DNA of 64,000 nucleotides from Hymenobacter terrestris. GTDB lineage: Bacteria > Bacteroidota > Bacteroidia > Cytophagales > Hymenobacteraceae. Positions within the stretch are counted from its first letter, which is position 1; the number at the start of each line of letters is the position of its first letter. Below are positions 9,208-16,710 of the stretch, one piece after another. Under the pieces are notes generated by a model. The model saw only the letters and a program-made list of their open reading frames with translations, was not told the origin of the DNA and made no database searches. A program made the translations under genes and the position numbers. The stretch covers positions 62,001-126,000 of the forward strand of contig NZ_JABKAV010000001.1 in NCBI RefSeq assembly GCF_013377905.1. The letters run 5' to 3'.

Positions 9208-9251
9208 CGCTTGCTAGCTGCTTAGATAGTCGCACCAGCTCATCCCCCAAC

Positions 9252-10184
9252 CTACCTACCGTTGCGAATTTCTTCCAAAATTTCGCGGCCACCGCGGGCC
9301 AGGATGCTTTCGGCTATTTCGGTACCGAGTTGGGCAGCGGCGGCGGCCGGAGCCGTGCGGATTTCTTCGAGTAGCTGAGCGCCATCGAGGCTGATGAGGC
9401 CGGCATGCAAGTGCACGGTTTGGCCATCGGGGCTGAGGGTGGCCAGCGCGAAGCTAGGGATGCTGCAGCCGCCTTCCATAGCGCGCAGGTAGGCGCGCTC
9501 GGCCCGCAGGCAAACGTGGGTGGCGGCGTGGTCGAGCAGGCGGTGCAGTTCGGCCTTGAGCGCCGGCTCCAGGTTGCGGGCGCACTCCACGGCCACGCTG
9601 CCCTGGCCAGTAGCCGGCACGTACTGGGTTTCGGGCAGTACATGCCGGATCAGGCCATCGTACTCCATGCGGTGCACGCCGGCGTAGGCCAGCACGAGGC
9701 CGTGGTAGTGGCCTTCTTCTAGTTTACGCAGGCGGGTTTGCAGGTTGCCGCGCACGTCGGCAGCGGTGGCGCGGGGCAGAAACCGGCGTAGCATGGCCCG
9801 GCGACGGGTGCTACTGGTACCCAGCACCAAGTCGGGCCGGTTCAGGTCGAGGTCGGCGTCGAAGCTCAGCACCACGTCGTTCACCTTTTCGCGCTCCATA
9901 AAGGCCAGCAGCTCCAGGTCGTCGGGAATGCTGCTCTGCACGTCTTTGGCACTGTGCACCGCCACGTCGATGTGGCCAGTGCGCAGGCCCTCTTCCAGCT
10001 CCTCGGTAAACACGCCTTTCGAGCCGATTTTATCCAGCGAGCGGTCCAGCACAATGTCGCCCTTGGTGGTGATGATGACTATTTCCGGCTCCAGGCCGGT
10101 GGCTTTCAGCCGGTCGGCCACGTGGTTGGCCTGCCACAAGGCCAGCTTGCTGCCCCGGGTGCCGATGCGAATATGTTTTTTCAC
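9252..10184 (-). CDS. hemC: Hydroxymethylbilane synthase (porphobilinogen deaminase)
   Basis: 310 residues, the usual length. It polymerises four porphobilinogens to hydroxymethylbilane in haem, sirohaem and corrin synthesis, in the cytoplasm. Diagnostic motifs are IGTRGSKLALWQA at the N-terminus, VHSAKDVQSS, LGTSSTRRRAML, VRGNLQTRLRKL, and the MEGGCSIP loop with Cys240, which holds the dipyrromethane cofactor. It stands alone; no hemA, hemD or hemE lies beside it. Its own -7 promoter box TACCTTTG is at 10245-10252. Confidence 0.97.
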   Translation of the reverse strand: MKKHIRIGTRGSKLALWQANHVADRLKATGLEPEIVIITTKGDIVLDRSLDKIGSKGVFTEELEEGLRTGHIDVAVHSAKDVQSSIPDDLELLAFMEREKVNDVVLSFDADLDLNRPDLVLGTSSTRRRAMLRRFLPRATAADVRGNLQTRLRKLEEGHYHGLVLAYAGVHRMEYDGLIRHVLPETQYVPATGQGSVAVECARNLEPALKAELHRLLDHAATHVCLRAERAYLRAMEGGCSIPSFALATLSPDGQTVHLHAGLISLDGAQLLEEIRTAPAAAAAQLGTEIAESILARGGREILEEIRNGR

Positions 10185-10516
10185 TAGGAATTAACGTCAG
10201 AAAACAGAAAGCTTGAGGGCCAGAAGCCCGTTCTCAACCCCTGCCAAAGGTACTTCTCCTGCAACTGAAGAAGCGAACCTATAGTGGTTTTAACACCGAC
10301 TATAGTAAATTAGCAAAATGTATTTACTGCCCCTACAGGCTAGAAAAGGCCTTTTTATGTATTATTCCGCTTGAGTTACGGAGAGCAATATAGAAACGGG
10401 GCTCGCCCATACATTGCCATTTGCACCGTTGAGCAAAACCGTTGAAGCGGCACTAGCGGCGGGCCGGAATAAGCCCCGCCCCTACGGCGCCGCAACTTAG
10501 GCCAAAAGCCAACGAA
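10185..10516. other. Intergenic region upstream of hemC
   Basis: No gene supported. It is AT-richer than its surroundings. It contains the hemC -7 box (10245-10252) and an imperfect dyad CTATAGTGGT...ACTATAG at about 10279-10305, which could be a regulator site. The rest shows nothing recognisable. Confidence 0.5.
10245..10252 (-). promoter_or_regulatory. -7 promoter box TACCTTTG of hemC
   Basis: Exact TAnnTTTG on the minus strand, 60 bases before the hemC ATG. Confidence 0.55.
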
Positions 10517-11653
10517 TTACGCCCGCAGCAGTTCGGCTAAGCGCAACGAAACGTCAATGAACACCATGCGCGGGTTGGCGTTGCGCTCGATGTGGTAATG
10601 CGCCTCGTTGATTTCCTGGGTCAGCGCATCGGCGTTGCGGGGCGTTACAAAGGGGCTGAAGCTTTTGATAAAGCCCTGCTCCTGGGCCGGCAGGTGCGGT
10701 ACCAGCTGCGGGTCGAGGCCGAAGAGCAGCACCTTGCGCAGTAGTGTCAGCGCATATTGGAAAAACTCCTTCTGGCTTTCGCGGCCCAGCTTCTGAAATT
10801 CGTCGCTGCGGGTGAGCATATCGGCTACTTTGTTGCCGTAGCAGGTGCGCATCCAGCCCACAAACAGCTCGTAATAGTCGTGCTCGGCACTAGCGCCATC
10901 GGCGCTGGCAGCCAGCGCGGCGCCCACGTTGCCGTCGGTGAGCTGAGCCAGCTGCCGGGCTTTGACTTCGGGTATATTCTGGGTGGTGCGTAGCCAATCG
11001 GTCAACTCCTGCTCGGCCGGCGCGCGCACCACAACCGGCTGCACCCGGCTGATAATGGTGGGCAGCAACTGCTCGGGGGCGAAGCTCACCAGCAGAAATA
11101 CGGTGGCGGGCGGCGGCTCTTCCAGCAGCTTGAGCACAGCGTTGGCCGCCGCCGGGTGCATGAGTTCGGGCAGCCAGATGACCACCACTTTAAAGCGCGC
11201 CTCGAAAGCTTTAAGGCTCACCAACCGCAGCAGCTGCACGCTTTCATCCTTCGAAATGCTACCCTGCTTGTTCTCGGCCCCAATGTGCTGCATCCAGTCG
11301 TTGAGCCCCTGATATGGATTACCAAGCACGAACTCGCGCCACTCGGCCCCGAACTTGCTGCTCGTGGCATCCTTGGCCACCGCCTTGGTGGTGGTCACGG
11401 GCACGATAAAGTTGAGGTCGGGGTGGATGAGCTTGTCGATTTTCTGGCAGCTCGGACAGGCCCCACACGAATCCTCGGCCTCAGCTGGCCGGTTTTCGCA
11501 ATTAAGAAACGCCGCATAGGCCAGTGCCAGTGCCAACGCCGCCGACCCTTCAGGGCCCCGAAACAGCTGGGCATGGGCCACGTGGTTGCGCCGCACGCCG
11601 CCCAGCAGCAACTGCTTCACCTGACTCAGCCCCGGAATAGCAGAGAAACGCAT
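10517..11653 (-). CDS. holB: DNA polymerase III delta-prime subunit (clamp loader)
   Basis: 378 residues. N-terminal AAA+ fold with a degenerate Walker A (FRGPEGSAALALALAYAAF lacks the GKT lysine, as usual for delta-prime), a zinc-module cluster (CENRP...CGACPSCQK) and the conserved HPDLNFI segment. Sensor-type stretches LPELMHPAAANAVLKLLEEP and LLPTIISRVQP follow. It works with tau and delta to load the beta clamp at the replication fork. Its start lies 3 bases after the stop of the unknown gene at 11657-12085, so the two are probably translationally coupled, in an operon that begins with the GlmU-like gene. Confidence 0.92.
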   Translation of the reverse strand: MRFSAIPGLSQVKQLLLGGVRRNHVAHAQLFRGPEGSAALALALAYAAFLNCENRPAEAEDSCGACPSCQKIDKLIHPDLNFIVPVTTTKAVAKDATSSKFGAEWREFVLGNPYQGLNDWMQHIGAENKQGSISKDESVQLLRLVSLKAFEARFKVVVIWLPELMHPAAANAVLKLLEEPPPATVFLLVSFAPEQLLPTIISRVQPVVVRAPAEQELTDWLRTTQNIPEVKARQLAQLTDGNVGAALAASADGASAEHDYYELFVGWMRTCYGNKVADMLTRSDEFQKLGRESQKEFFQYALTLLRKVLLFGLDPQLVPHLPAQEQGFIKSFSPFVTPRNADALTQEINEAHYHIERNANPRMVFIDVSLRLAELLRA

Positions 11654-11656
11654 GAT

Positions 11657-12085
11657 TTATTCAGGTAATGAATCCAGACGCCAATCGACAGCACCCCGCT
11701 GTTTGCGCCAGTCCCAGTAAGCGTCCATCAACCCGTCGTGCAAAAACGCTTGGTCGCTCGCATCATCGGCCGCATCAACCAGCTGTATGCCGCGCCAGCT
11801 GCCAAGCGTCGGGTCCGTGGTGCCATCTATCAAATTCAGTAAATCAAAAACCACATCAGCCGCGCAGCCAGCCAGCATTTTGCGGATAGCTGCCTGCAAA
11901 ACCGGCTTGCCACGAAGTTCCATAACGGCTTCTGCTTCCGCTGAATTCAATCCTCCATTCGGCGGATAAAACAATTCAATCGCACGGCCTTCCAGCAGAT
12001 CAGCGGCATACGCCACGGCGTACTCCTCAAGTAACTGGTTGGCCGTTAGCAGGAAGGTGCGCCTATGGTCGTCAGAAAGTTGCAT
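11657..12085 (-). CDS. Unknown protein, 142 residues, between GlmU-like and holB
   Basis: I recognise no domain. It is acidic and mostly helical in appearance, has no signal peptide or membrane segment, and carries Trp-rich spots (GSWRGIQLVD, MDAYWDWRKQRGAVDW). It lies between the GlmU-like gene (42 bases upstream) and holB (3 bases downstream), so it is probably co-transcribed and translated with holB. A cytoplasmic protein is likely. Codon usage matches its neighbours. Confidence 0.75.
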   Translation of the reverse strand: MQLSDDHRRTFLLTANQLLEEYAVAYAADLLEGRAIELFYPPNGGLNSAEAEAVMELRGKPVLQAAIRKMLAGCAADVVFDLLNLIDGTTDPTLGSWRGIQLVDAADDASDQAFLHDGLMDAYWDWRKQRGAVDWRLDSLPE

Positions 12086-12127
12086 CAGCTTGTCAAGCTA
12101 TTAATTCTTATCGGGCGCTTAATCCGA

Positions 12128-13378
12128 CTATTTCTCCGATTCCTGTTCCGTGCCGGCAGCAGGCCCTGATGGCAGAGCCTTCTCCCACACCCGGTCGTTG
12201 GCCGTGGCTTCGTACACGTGGCGCATGATTTCCTGCTCGGACTCGTCGTAGGCGAGCTTGCGGCGGGCCATTACGCGCTCGGCCACCTCGCCTGCTTTGG
12301 CTAGCCGGAAGGTTTCGAAGCCCGCTGGGCCACCCCAGGCAAAGCTCGGAACAAAAGCACGCGGAAAGCCGGCTCCAAATATATTGGCTGCCACGCCCAC
12401 CACCGTACCGGTATTGAACATCGTGTTGATGCCGCACTTGCTATGGTCGCCCATCGTCAGGCCGCAGAACGTCTGGCCCGTGTTCACGAACCGGCCGGCC
12501 GCATGGCTCCAGATTTTAACGGGCGCGTAGTTGTTTTTGAGGTTGCTGGTGTTGGTATCGGCCCCGATGTTGCACCACTGGCCGATGAGCGAGTTGCCCA
12601 GGTAGCCCTCGTGGCCCTTGTTGGAGTAGCCCATGATGATGCTGTTGGCCACCTCGCCCCCCACCCGGCACTGCGGGCCGATGGTATTGTCGCCGCGCAG
12701 TTTGGCGCCGGTGTTAATGTGGCTGCCCTCGCAGACGGCCAGCGGCCCTTTCAGCGTGGCTCCTTCGTGCACTTCTACGTTGCGACCCAAGTAAATCGGG
12801 CCGTCTTCGGCATTGAGGATAGAGGCCCGGATTCTTACGCCGGGCTCGATAAAGATATTTTCCAGCCCGTACACAATGGTATGCGGGTCGCTTATCGGGG
12901 CTGACTGGCGGCCGGCAGTCAGCAGCGCAAAGTCGAGCCGGATTTCGGCCCCGTTGTTCAGAAACAGGTGCCACAGCTCGCCGATTACGGTTACCGGCTC
13001 GGCTACTTCGTGCGTGTTCCGGAAGCCTTCCTGAATCAGCTCGGCCACCTTAGTGGCATCGTCCAGATGAGCGGCCACCAGCAGCTCGCCGTCATAGAGG
13101 GCACTACCGGCCTCCAGAGCCTGCACCTGGCGCACCAGCAGTTCGTCGGGGCACACGGCACCGTTGATGACCAAGGCCGGGCCAGTCGTGTCGCCGGCCG
13201 GAAACTTAGCCTGCAGGTAGCTTTCGGTCAGGTAGCCGACTTGGCTTACGCCGAGGCGGTGCTGCCATTTTTCGGCCAGCGTGAGGATGCCGCAGCGCAA
13301 CGCCGCCACGGGCCGGGTGAAGGTAAGTGGCAGCAGCCGGGGCCGGATGGCCGGGTCGTCGAAGAGCAGAACGTGCAT
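12128..13378 (-). CDS. GlmU-like sugar nucleotidyltransferase / left-handed beta-helix acyltransferase
   Basis: 416 residues from the ATG at 13378 (MHVLLFDDPAIRPRLLPLTF). The frame extends to 13459, but a -7 box TACTTTTG at 13427-13434 lies inside that extension. The N-terminal part is the divergent nucleotidyltransferase-like domain with LTFTRPVAALRCGILTLAEKW. The C-terminal part is a hexapeptide-repeat beta-helix (about 180-370, e.g. YLGRNVEVHEGATLKGPLAV). This two-part protein is typical of Bacteroidota, where it is annotated as an alternative GlmU (UDP-GlcNAc diphosphorylase / GlcN-1-P acetyltransferase). The role in UDP-GlcNAc supply comes from family knowledge. Confidence 0.88.
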   Translation of the reverse strand: MHVLLFDDPAIRPRLLPLTFTRPVAALRCGILTLAEKWQHRLGVSQVGYLTESYLQAKFPAGDTTGPALVINGAVCPDELLVRQVQALEAGSALYDGELLVAAHLDDATKVAELIQEGFRNTHEVAEPVTVIGELWHLFLNNGAEIRLDFALLTAGRQSAPISDPHTIVYGLENIFIEPGVRIRASILNAEDGPIYLGRNVEVHEGATLKGPLAVCEGSHINTGAKLRGDNTIGPQCRVGGEVANSIIMGYSNKGHEGYLGNSLIGQWCNIGADTNTSNLKNNYAPVKIWSHAAGRFVNTGQTFCGLTMGDHSKCGINTMFNTGTVVGVAANIFGAGFPRAFVPSFAWGGPAGFETFRLAKAGEVAERVMARRKLAYDESEQEIMRHVYEATANDRVWEKALPSGPAAGTEQESEK

Positions 13379-13426
13379 GAGAAAACGAGTTACAAGCCGC
13401 AAGCTACAAGCTGCCTGCGGACGGAA

Positions 13427-13434
13427 CAAAAGTA
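13427..13434 (-). promoter_or_regulatory. -7 promoter box TACTTTTG of the GlmU-like operon
   Basis: Exact TAnnTTTG on the minus strand, 48 bases before the ATG at 13378. It would drive the GlmU-like gene, the unknown 142-residue gene and holB. Confidence 0.6.
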
Positions 13435-13457
13435 GGAAGGGAGGAAAGGGAACAAAC

Positions 13458-13495
13458 AAAAACTCCCGCTGGCAGGGCTGCCAACGGGAGTTTTT
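13458..13495 (-). terminator. Rho-independent terminator of the L31 gene
   Basis: Stem AAAAACTCCCG.TGGCA (13458-13474) against 13479-13495 with loop GGGC and T-runs on both sides. It separates the L31 gene from the GlmU-like operon on the minus strand. Confidence 0.8.
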
Positions 13496-13521
13496 GGGAT
13501 ATAGCGCTTGTAGCCTGGAGC

Positions 13522-13788
13522 TTACTCGCTTTCGCTCTGCTGGGTCTTCTTGCTGTAACGGTTGCGGAATTTCTCCACGCGGCCGGCGGTGTCGATAAAC
13601 ACGTTTTTGCCGGTGTAGAACGGGTGCGACGCCGAGCTAACTTCCACCTTGATAACGGGGTAAGTCTTGCCGTCTTCCATGGTGATGGTCTCGTTGGAGC
13701 TCATCGTGGAGCGGGTCACGAACTTGAAGTCGCTGGAAGTGTCCTGGAATACCACTTCGCGATACTCGGGATGAATTTCTTTTTTCAT
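13522..13788 (-). CDS. rpmE2: Ribosomal protein bL31, type B
   Basis: 88 residues beginning [16 protein letters not shown], with the conserved STMSSNETI and [24 protein letters not shown] segments. The zinc-binding CxxC pair of type A L31 is absent, so this is the zinc-independent form. It is part of the 50S subunit, in a monocistronic unit with a -7 promoter box at 13841-13848 and a strong terminator behind it. Type B L31 is the only L31 in many Bacteroidota, so no special zinc response needs to be assumed. Confidence 0.96.
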   Translation of the reverse strand: MKKEIHPEYREVVFQDTSSDFKFVTRSTMSSNETITMEDGKTYPVIKVEVSSASHPFYTGKNVFIDTAGRVEKFRNRYSKKTQQSESE

Positions 13789-13840
13789 GGTCGTAGGGCC
13801 GTTTGTACCTGAGTGCCTGCCGATTTTGCGGAAGGGATTG

Positions 13841-13848
13841 CAAAAGTA
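13841..13848 (-). promoter_or_regulatory. -7 promoter box TACTTTTG of the L31 gene
   Basis: Exact TAnnTTTG on the minus strand, 52 bases before the L31 start codon. Confidence 0.6.
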
Positions 13849-14024
13849 CGCGTTAGGTCCGGATATTAAAAACGTCCGCCGTTTTTTTCCTCGGCCCAGC
13901 CCAACGGCAGTTTGGCATCAGGCCGTTTCCGGATGTGGCTGCCGCTGGTAAAACGAATATTTCTGTAGCTTCCCCTGTCCCCAAAGTCCTCATTCCAGCG
14001 CTGCGCTTTTAGACGAAACATAAG

Positions 14025-14032
14025 TATGTTTG
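14025..14032 (+). promoter_or_regulatory. -7 promoter box TATGTTTG
   Basis: Exact TAnnTTTG, 41 bases before the ATG at 14074. An in-frame ATG at 14026 lies inside this box and is therefore an unlikely start. Confidence 0.55.
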
Positions 14033-14073
14033 CGCTACCCTCCGCTCTATCTACTACGCTTATCTTCTTTGCT

Positions 14074-14472
14074 ATGAAACGCTTGCCCGCCCTACTAGGG
14101 CTTCTGCTGCTGCTTTCCGGACTGGCCTCGGGCTCAGGGCTGTTGCTTTTCCGTACCCAGGCCTTACCTGGCGGCGTGCAGCTGGAATGGGCCGCTGCCA
14201 ATGCGCCCGGTGTTATTCGCTACGGTATCGACCGGCAGGATGGGCCGGCGGATGACTTCTACTACCTGACGAGCCTGACGGCTGGCTCCCAGTCGCGCTA
14301 CTCCTACTTCGACCGCCATACCCGCCCCGTAGCGGCCACTGGCAGCCCGGTTACCTACCGCCTCACCGTGCATACAGCCGTCGGCACCCAGGCCTACCTC
14401 AGCTCACCCCCACCTCCGGCCAGCGCCCCGCTGGACAGCTGCTGGCACCTTATCAAGCAAATGTTTCGCTGA
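14074..14472 (+). CDS. Small secreted protein, possible FN3-like fold
   Basis: 132 residues from ATG 14074. The signal peptide MKRLPALLGLLLLLSGLASG is followed by one beta-rich domain: FRTQALPGGVQLEWAAANAP, then RYGIDRQDG, RYSYFDRH and VTYRLTVHT. The spacing of these strands resembles a fibronectin-III or similar Ig-like module, but I cannot name a family. No catalytic motif is visible. A terminator follows at 14483-14506, so it is probably monocistronic. The function is unknown. Confidence 0.7.
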   Translation: MKRLPALLGLLLLLSGLASGSGLLLFRTQALPGGVQLEWAAANAPGVIRYGIDRQDGPADDFYYLTSLTAGSQSRYSYFDRHTRPVAATGSPVTYRLTVHTAVGTQAYLSSPPPPASAPLDSCWHLIKQMFR

Positions 14473-14482
14473 GTGCAGCAAC

Positions 14483-14506
14483 GCCGGCCCCTAGCCGGCT
14501 TTTTTA
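14483..14506 (+). terminator. Terminator GCCGGC hairpin plus T6
   Basis: GCCGGC (14483-14488) pairs with 14494-14499 and is followed directly by a run of T. It ends the small secreted-protein gene. Confidence 0.75.
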
Positions 14507-14552
14507 CGGCCGATATTTGCGCCGCTTTCCGTTGATTCAACTCCTGCCTGCC

Positions 14553-15134
14553 ATGCGCCTCTGCTTTGCCTCCAACAACGCCCACAAGCTCGACGAAATC
14601 AGGCCGCTGCTGCCAGCCAAGGTGCAGTTGCTGAGCCTGAACGATATCGGCTGCCACGAGGAGCTGCCCGAAACCCAGGATACGATTGAGGGCAACGCCC
14701 GCCAGAAGGCCCAGTACGTGTGGGACCATTTTGGTGTGGCCTGCTTTGCCGACGACACGGGCCTGGAAGTGACGGCGCTGGGCGGCGCGCCCGGCGTGTA
14801 TTCAGCCCGCTATGCTGGCCCGCAGCGCCTAGCCGAGGACAACGTGGCCAAGCTATTACACGAGCTCCGCAGCCACACCGACCGTACGGCCCGATTCCGG
14901 ACCGTGGTGGCCCTGGTGCTGCCCGACGGTACCACACACGAGTTTGCCGGGGCCGTGGAAGGCCGCATCAGCCCGGAGCTGCACGGCAGCGGCGGCTTCG
15001 GCTACGACCCGGTGTTTGTACCGGTTGAGGGAGACGGCCGCACCTTTGCCGAAATGCCGCTGGCCGAAAAAAACGGCCTCAGCCACCGCAGCCGCGCCGT
15101 AGCCGGGCTCGTGGCGTTTCTGGGTGAGAAGTGA
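14553..15134 (+). CDS. rdgB: Non-canonical purine NTP pyrophosphatase (RdgB/HAM1)
   Basis: 193 residues from the ATG at 14553; a TTG at 14517 opens a longer but less likely frame. Motifs: SNNAHK (7-12) at the substrate lip, DTIEGNARQKA, CFADDTGLEVTALGGAPGVYSARYAG and GSGGFGYDPVFVP, ending with AEKNGLSHRSRA. It hydrolyses dITP, dXTP and ITP to the monophosphates and so keeps deaminated purines out of DNA and RNA. It stands alone between a terminator and a palindromic element. Confidence 0.96.
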   Translation: MRLCFASNNAHKLDEIRPLLPAKVQLLSLNDIGCHEELPETQDTIEGNARQKAQYVWDHFGVACFADDTGLEVTALGGAPGVYSARYAGPQRLAEDNVAKLLHELRSHTDRTARFRTVVALVLPDGTTHEFAGAVEGRISPELHGSGGFGYDPVFVPVEGDGRTFAEMPLAEKNGLSHRSRAVAGLVAFLGEK

Positions 15135-15149
15135 GAAGTGGTACGCGAA

Positions 15150-15274
15150 CTAAATGAGAAAAGAACGTCCTTCTGAGCGTTCCAATGAATCTCTACTACT
15201 TCGTTGAGACGCTGTTACGATGAAGCAGCAGAGATTCATTGGCCAACTCAGAAGGACGTTCTTTTCTCATTTAG
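15150..15274. repeat. Palindromic intergenic element, divergent copy
   Basis: Inverted repeat: 15150-15194 (core GAGAAAAGAACGTCCTTCTG) against 15230-15274. It is nearly perfect over about 45 bases with a loop of about 35 bases. It retains the CTTCTGAGC...GAATCTCTACT theme of the family but the outer arm is different. It lies between rdgB and the uridine kinase gene, upstream of the latter's promoter. Confidence 0.8.
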
Positions 15275-15297
15275 CTGTACTCACTTCTAATAATCAC

Positions 15298-15305
15298 TAC
15301 TTTTG
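15298..15305 (+). promoter_or_regulatory. -7 promoter box TACTTTTG of the uridine kinase gene
   Basis: Exact TAnnTTTG, 39 bases before the ATG at 15345. The TTG at 15303 that opens the longer frame lies inside this box. Confidence 0.65.
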
Positions 15306-15344
15306 CAGGGTTGGCCCTGCCGGTACGGGCCTCGCTTTTCCCTT

Positions 15345-15977
15345 ATGCAACAACCTTTCATCGTCGGTATCACGGGCGGCAGCGCCTCGGGCAAAACCAC
15401 GTTTCTGCGCCGGCTGCTGGCCTCCTTTCCCGAAGAAGATATTTGCCTGATTTCGCAGGACAACTATTACCACCCGCGCGAAAACCAGTTGGTCGATGCC
15501 CAGGGCGTTACCAACTTCGACCTGCCGACCTCCATCGACTCGGCGGCCTACGCGGCCGACGTGCTGCGCATCAGCCAGGGCAAAGAGGTGCGCCGGCCCG
15601 AGTACACCTTCAATAACCCTAACGTGGTGGCAGCCGAGCTGGTGTTCAAGCCCGCGCCTATTGTGGTGGTAGAGGGTATTTTTGTGTTTTACTTTGAAGC
15701 TGTGGCCCGCCTGCTCGACCTCAAGGTGTTCATCGATGCCCAGGAACACGTGAAGCTGCAGCGCCGCATTATCCGCGACCGGGACGAGCGGGGGTATGAT
15801 CTGGAGGACGTGTTGTACCGCTACACGCACCACGTGGCCCCCACCTACGAGAAGTATATAAAACCCTTCCAGCAGGACGCCGACCTGATTATCCCGAACA
15901 ACCACCGCTTCGATAAAGGCTTGGAGGTACTAGTGGCCTACCTGCGCGGCAAAGTGGTAGCCAGCCGGGCCGGATAG
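15345..15977 (+). CDS. udk: Uridine kinase
   Basis: 210 residues from ATG 15345. P-loop GGSASGKT (11-18, Lys17), the SQDNYY motif that binds the nucleoside, FDLPTSID, and the VVVEGIFVF strand with a lid region RRIIRDRDERG. It phosphorylates uridine and cytidine in pyrimidine salvage, in the cytoplasm. Family length matches. A strong terminator follows directly (16001-16027), so it is monocistronic. Confidence 0.94.
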   Translation: MQQPFIVGITGGSASGKTTFLRRLLASFPEEDICLISQDNYYHPRENQLVDAQGVTNFDLPTSIDSAAYAADVLRISQGKEVRRPEYTFNNPNVVAAELVFKPAPIVVVEGIFVFYFEAVARLLDLKVFIDAQEHVKLQRRIIRDRDERGYDLEDVLYRYTHHVAPTYEKYIKPFQQDADLIIPNNHRFDKGLEVLVAYLRGKVVASRAG

Positions 15978-16000
15978 ACGAAACCACTTTTTTTGCGAGC

Positions 16001-16027
16001 AGCCCCCGAAAATTCCGGGGGCTTTTT
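16001..16027 (+). terminator. Terminator after uridine kinase gene
   Basis: AGCCCCCGAA...TTCCGGGGGCT stem followed by TTTTT. Confidence 0.85.
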
Positions 16028-16081
16028 CGTGGTTTTGCGGCGGCAGCGGGCCGGGGCGTTGCAGCCGCGAGGTCAAAAACC

Positions 16082-16089
16082 TATATTTG
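16082..16089 (+). promoter_or_regulatory. -7 promoter box TATATTTG
   Basis: Exact TAnnTTTG, 19 bases before the GTG at 16109. It supports the small unknown gene as real. Confidence 0.55.
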
Positions 16090-16108
16090 TAGTTCTTACA
16101 CCTGTTCC

Positions 16109-16486
16109 GTGCTGCTGCTCACCGCCTTTTTACCGCGTCTGCGCCTCGCCTTTCTCACCCTAACGGTGCTGATGGTGCTGGGCCTCAACCACCAGTCGGT
16201 GGCGACGCTGCGGGTGGTGCCGGCAGCCGAAGCGCCGGCCCGCGCCGCCGTTGCCGGCCGCACGGCCGTGGTAGAAGAGCGCGTGAACCTGGAGGCAACG
16301 CCCGTTTTGGTGGCCGAGCTGCCCGGCATTGCCGATGTTTGGCTGCCCGCGCCGCTGCTCCTGCCCACGAGGCCGCAATGGCTGGTCGCCGTTCAAACGA
16401 TTGTGCTGCCTTACCCCGGCCGGTTGTCGGTAGGCCTACTGCGGGCCCGGCTGCTGCGCGTGGCCCTTTCGCCCCAAGCCCCTTAA
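16109..16486 (+). CDS. Small membrane-anchored or secreted unknown protein
   Basis: 125 residues from a GTG start. A hydrophobic N-terminal segment (about 8-30, LAFLTLTVLMVLGLNHQSVA) looks like a signal or anchor. The remainder is Ala/Pro/Val-rich with no recognisable domain. A promoter box 19 bases upstream and a terminator just before it mark it as its own unit. The 224 bases to secDF hold no gene; a near-consensus TACTTTTC at about 16646 could be the secDF promoter. Confidence 0.55.
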   Translation: MLLLTAFLPRLRLAFLTLTVLMVLGLNHQSVATLRVVPAAEAPARAAVAGRTAVVEERVNLEATPVLVAELPGIADVWLPAPLLLPTRPQWLVAVQTIVLPYPGRLSVGLLRARLLRVALSPQAP

Positions 16487-16710
16487 CTTCGGCGGGGGAG
16501 AAAAGCAGGCGCTGCCCCGGTTTGCCGAAGCGCACTGGCTGGCTTCAGTTGAGGCAAAGTTTTATTTGCGCACTTCTGCCCCTGGCTCCCTCATTTTCTG
16601 CCATCCGGTAACTGTCCGATATTATTTCGGATCGGACCCGGTCTTACTTTTCGCTTTCCAGAACCGTAGCCGCCAGCCAATTGCTGCCGGCTAACAGCTC
16701 AACAAAATCA

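Larger units (their letters stand above)
8873..9251. other. Intergenic region between cyclophilin and hemC
   Basis: No credible gene. It holds the cyclophilin promoter box (8914-8921) and a palindromic repeat (9121-9207). I see nothing else. Confidence 0.7.

Noticed and set aside
13866..14201. 111-codon minus-strand frame
   Set aside because: It crosses the plus-strand promoter box at 14025 and the start of the secreted-protein gene, with no conserved features.
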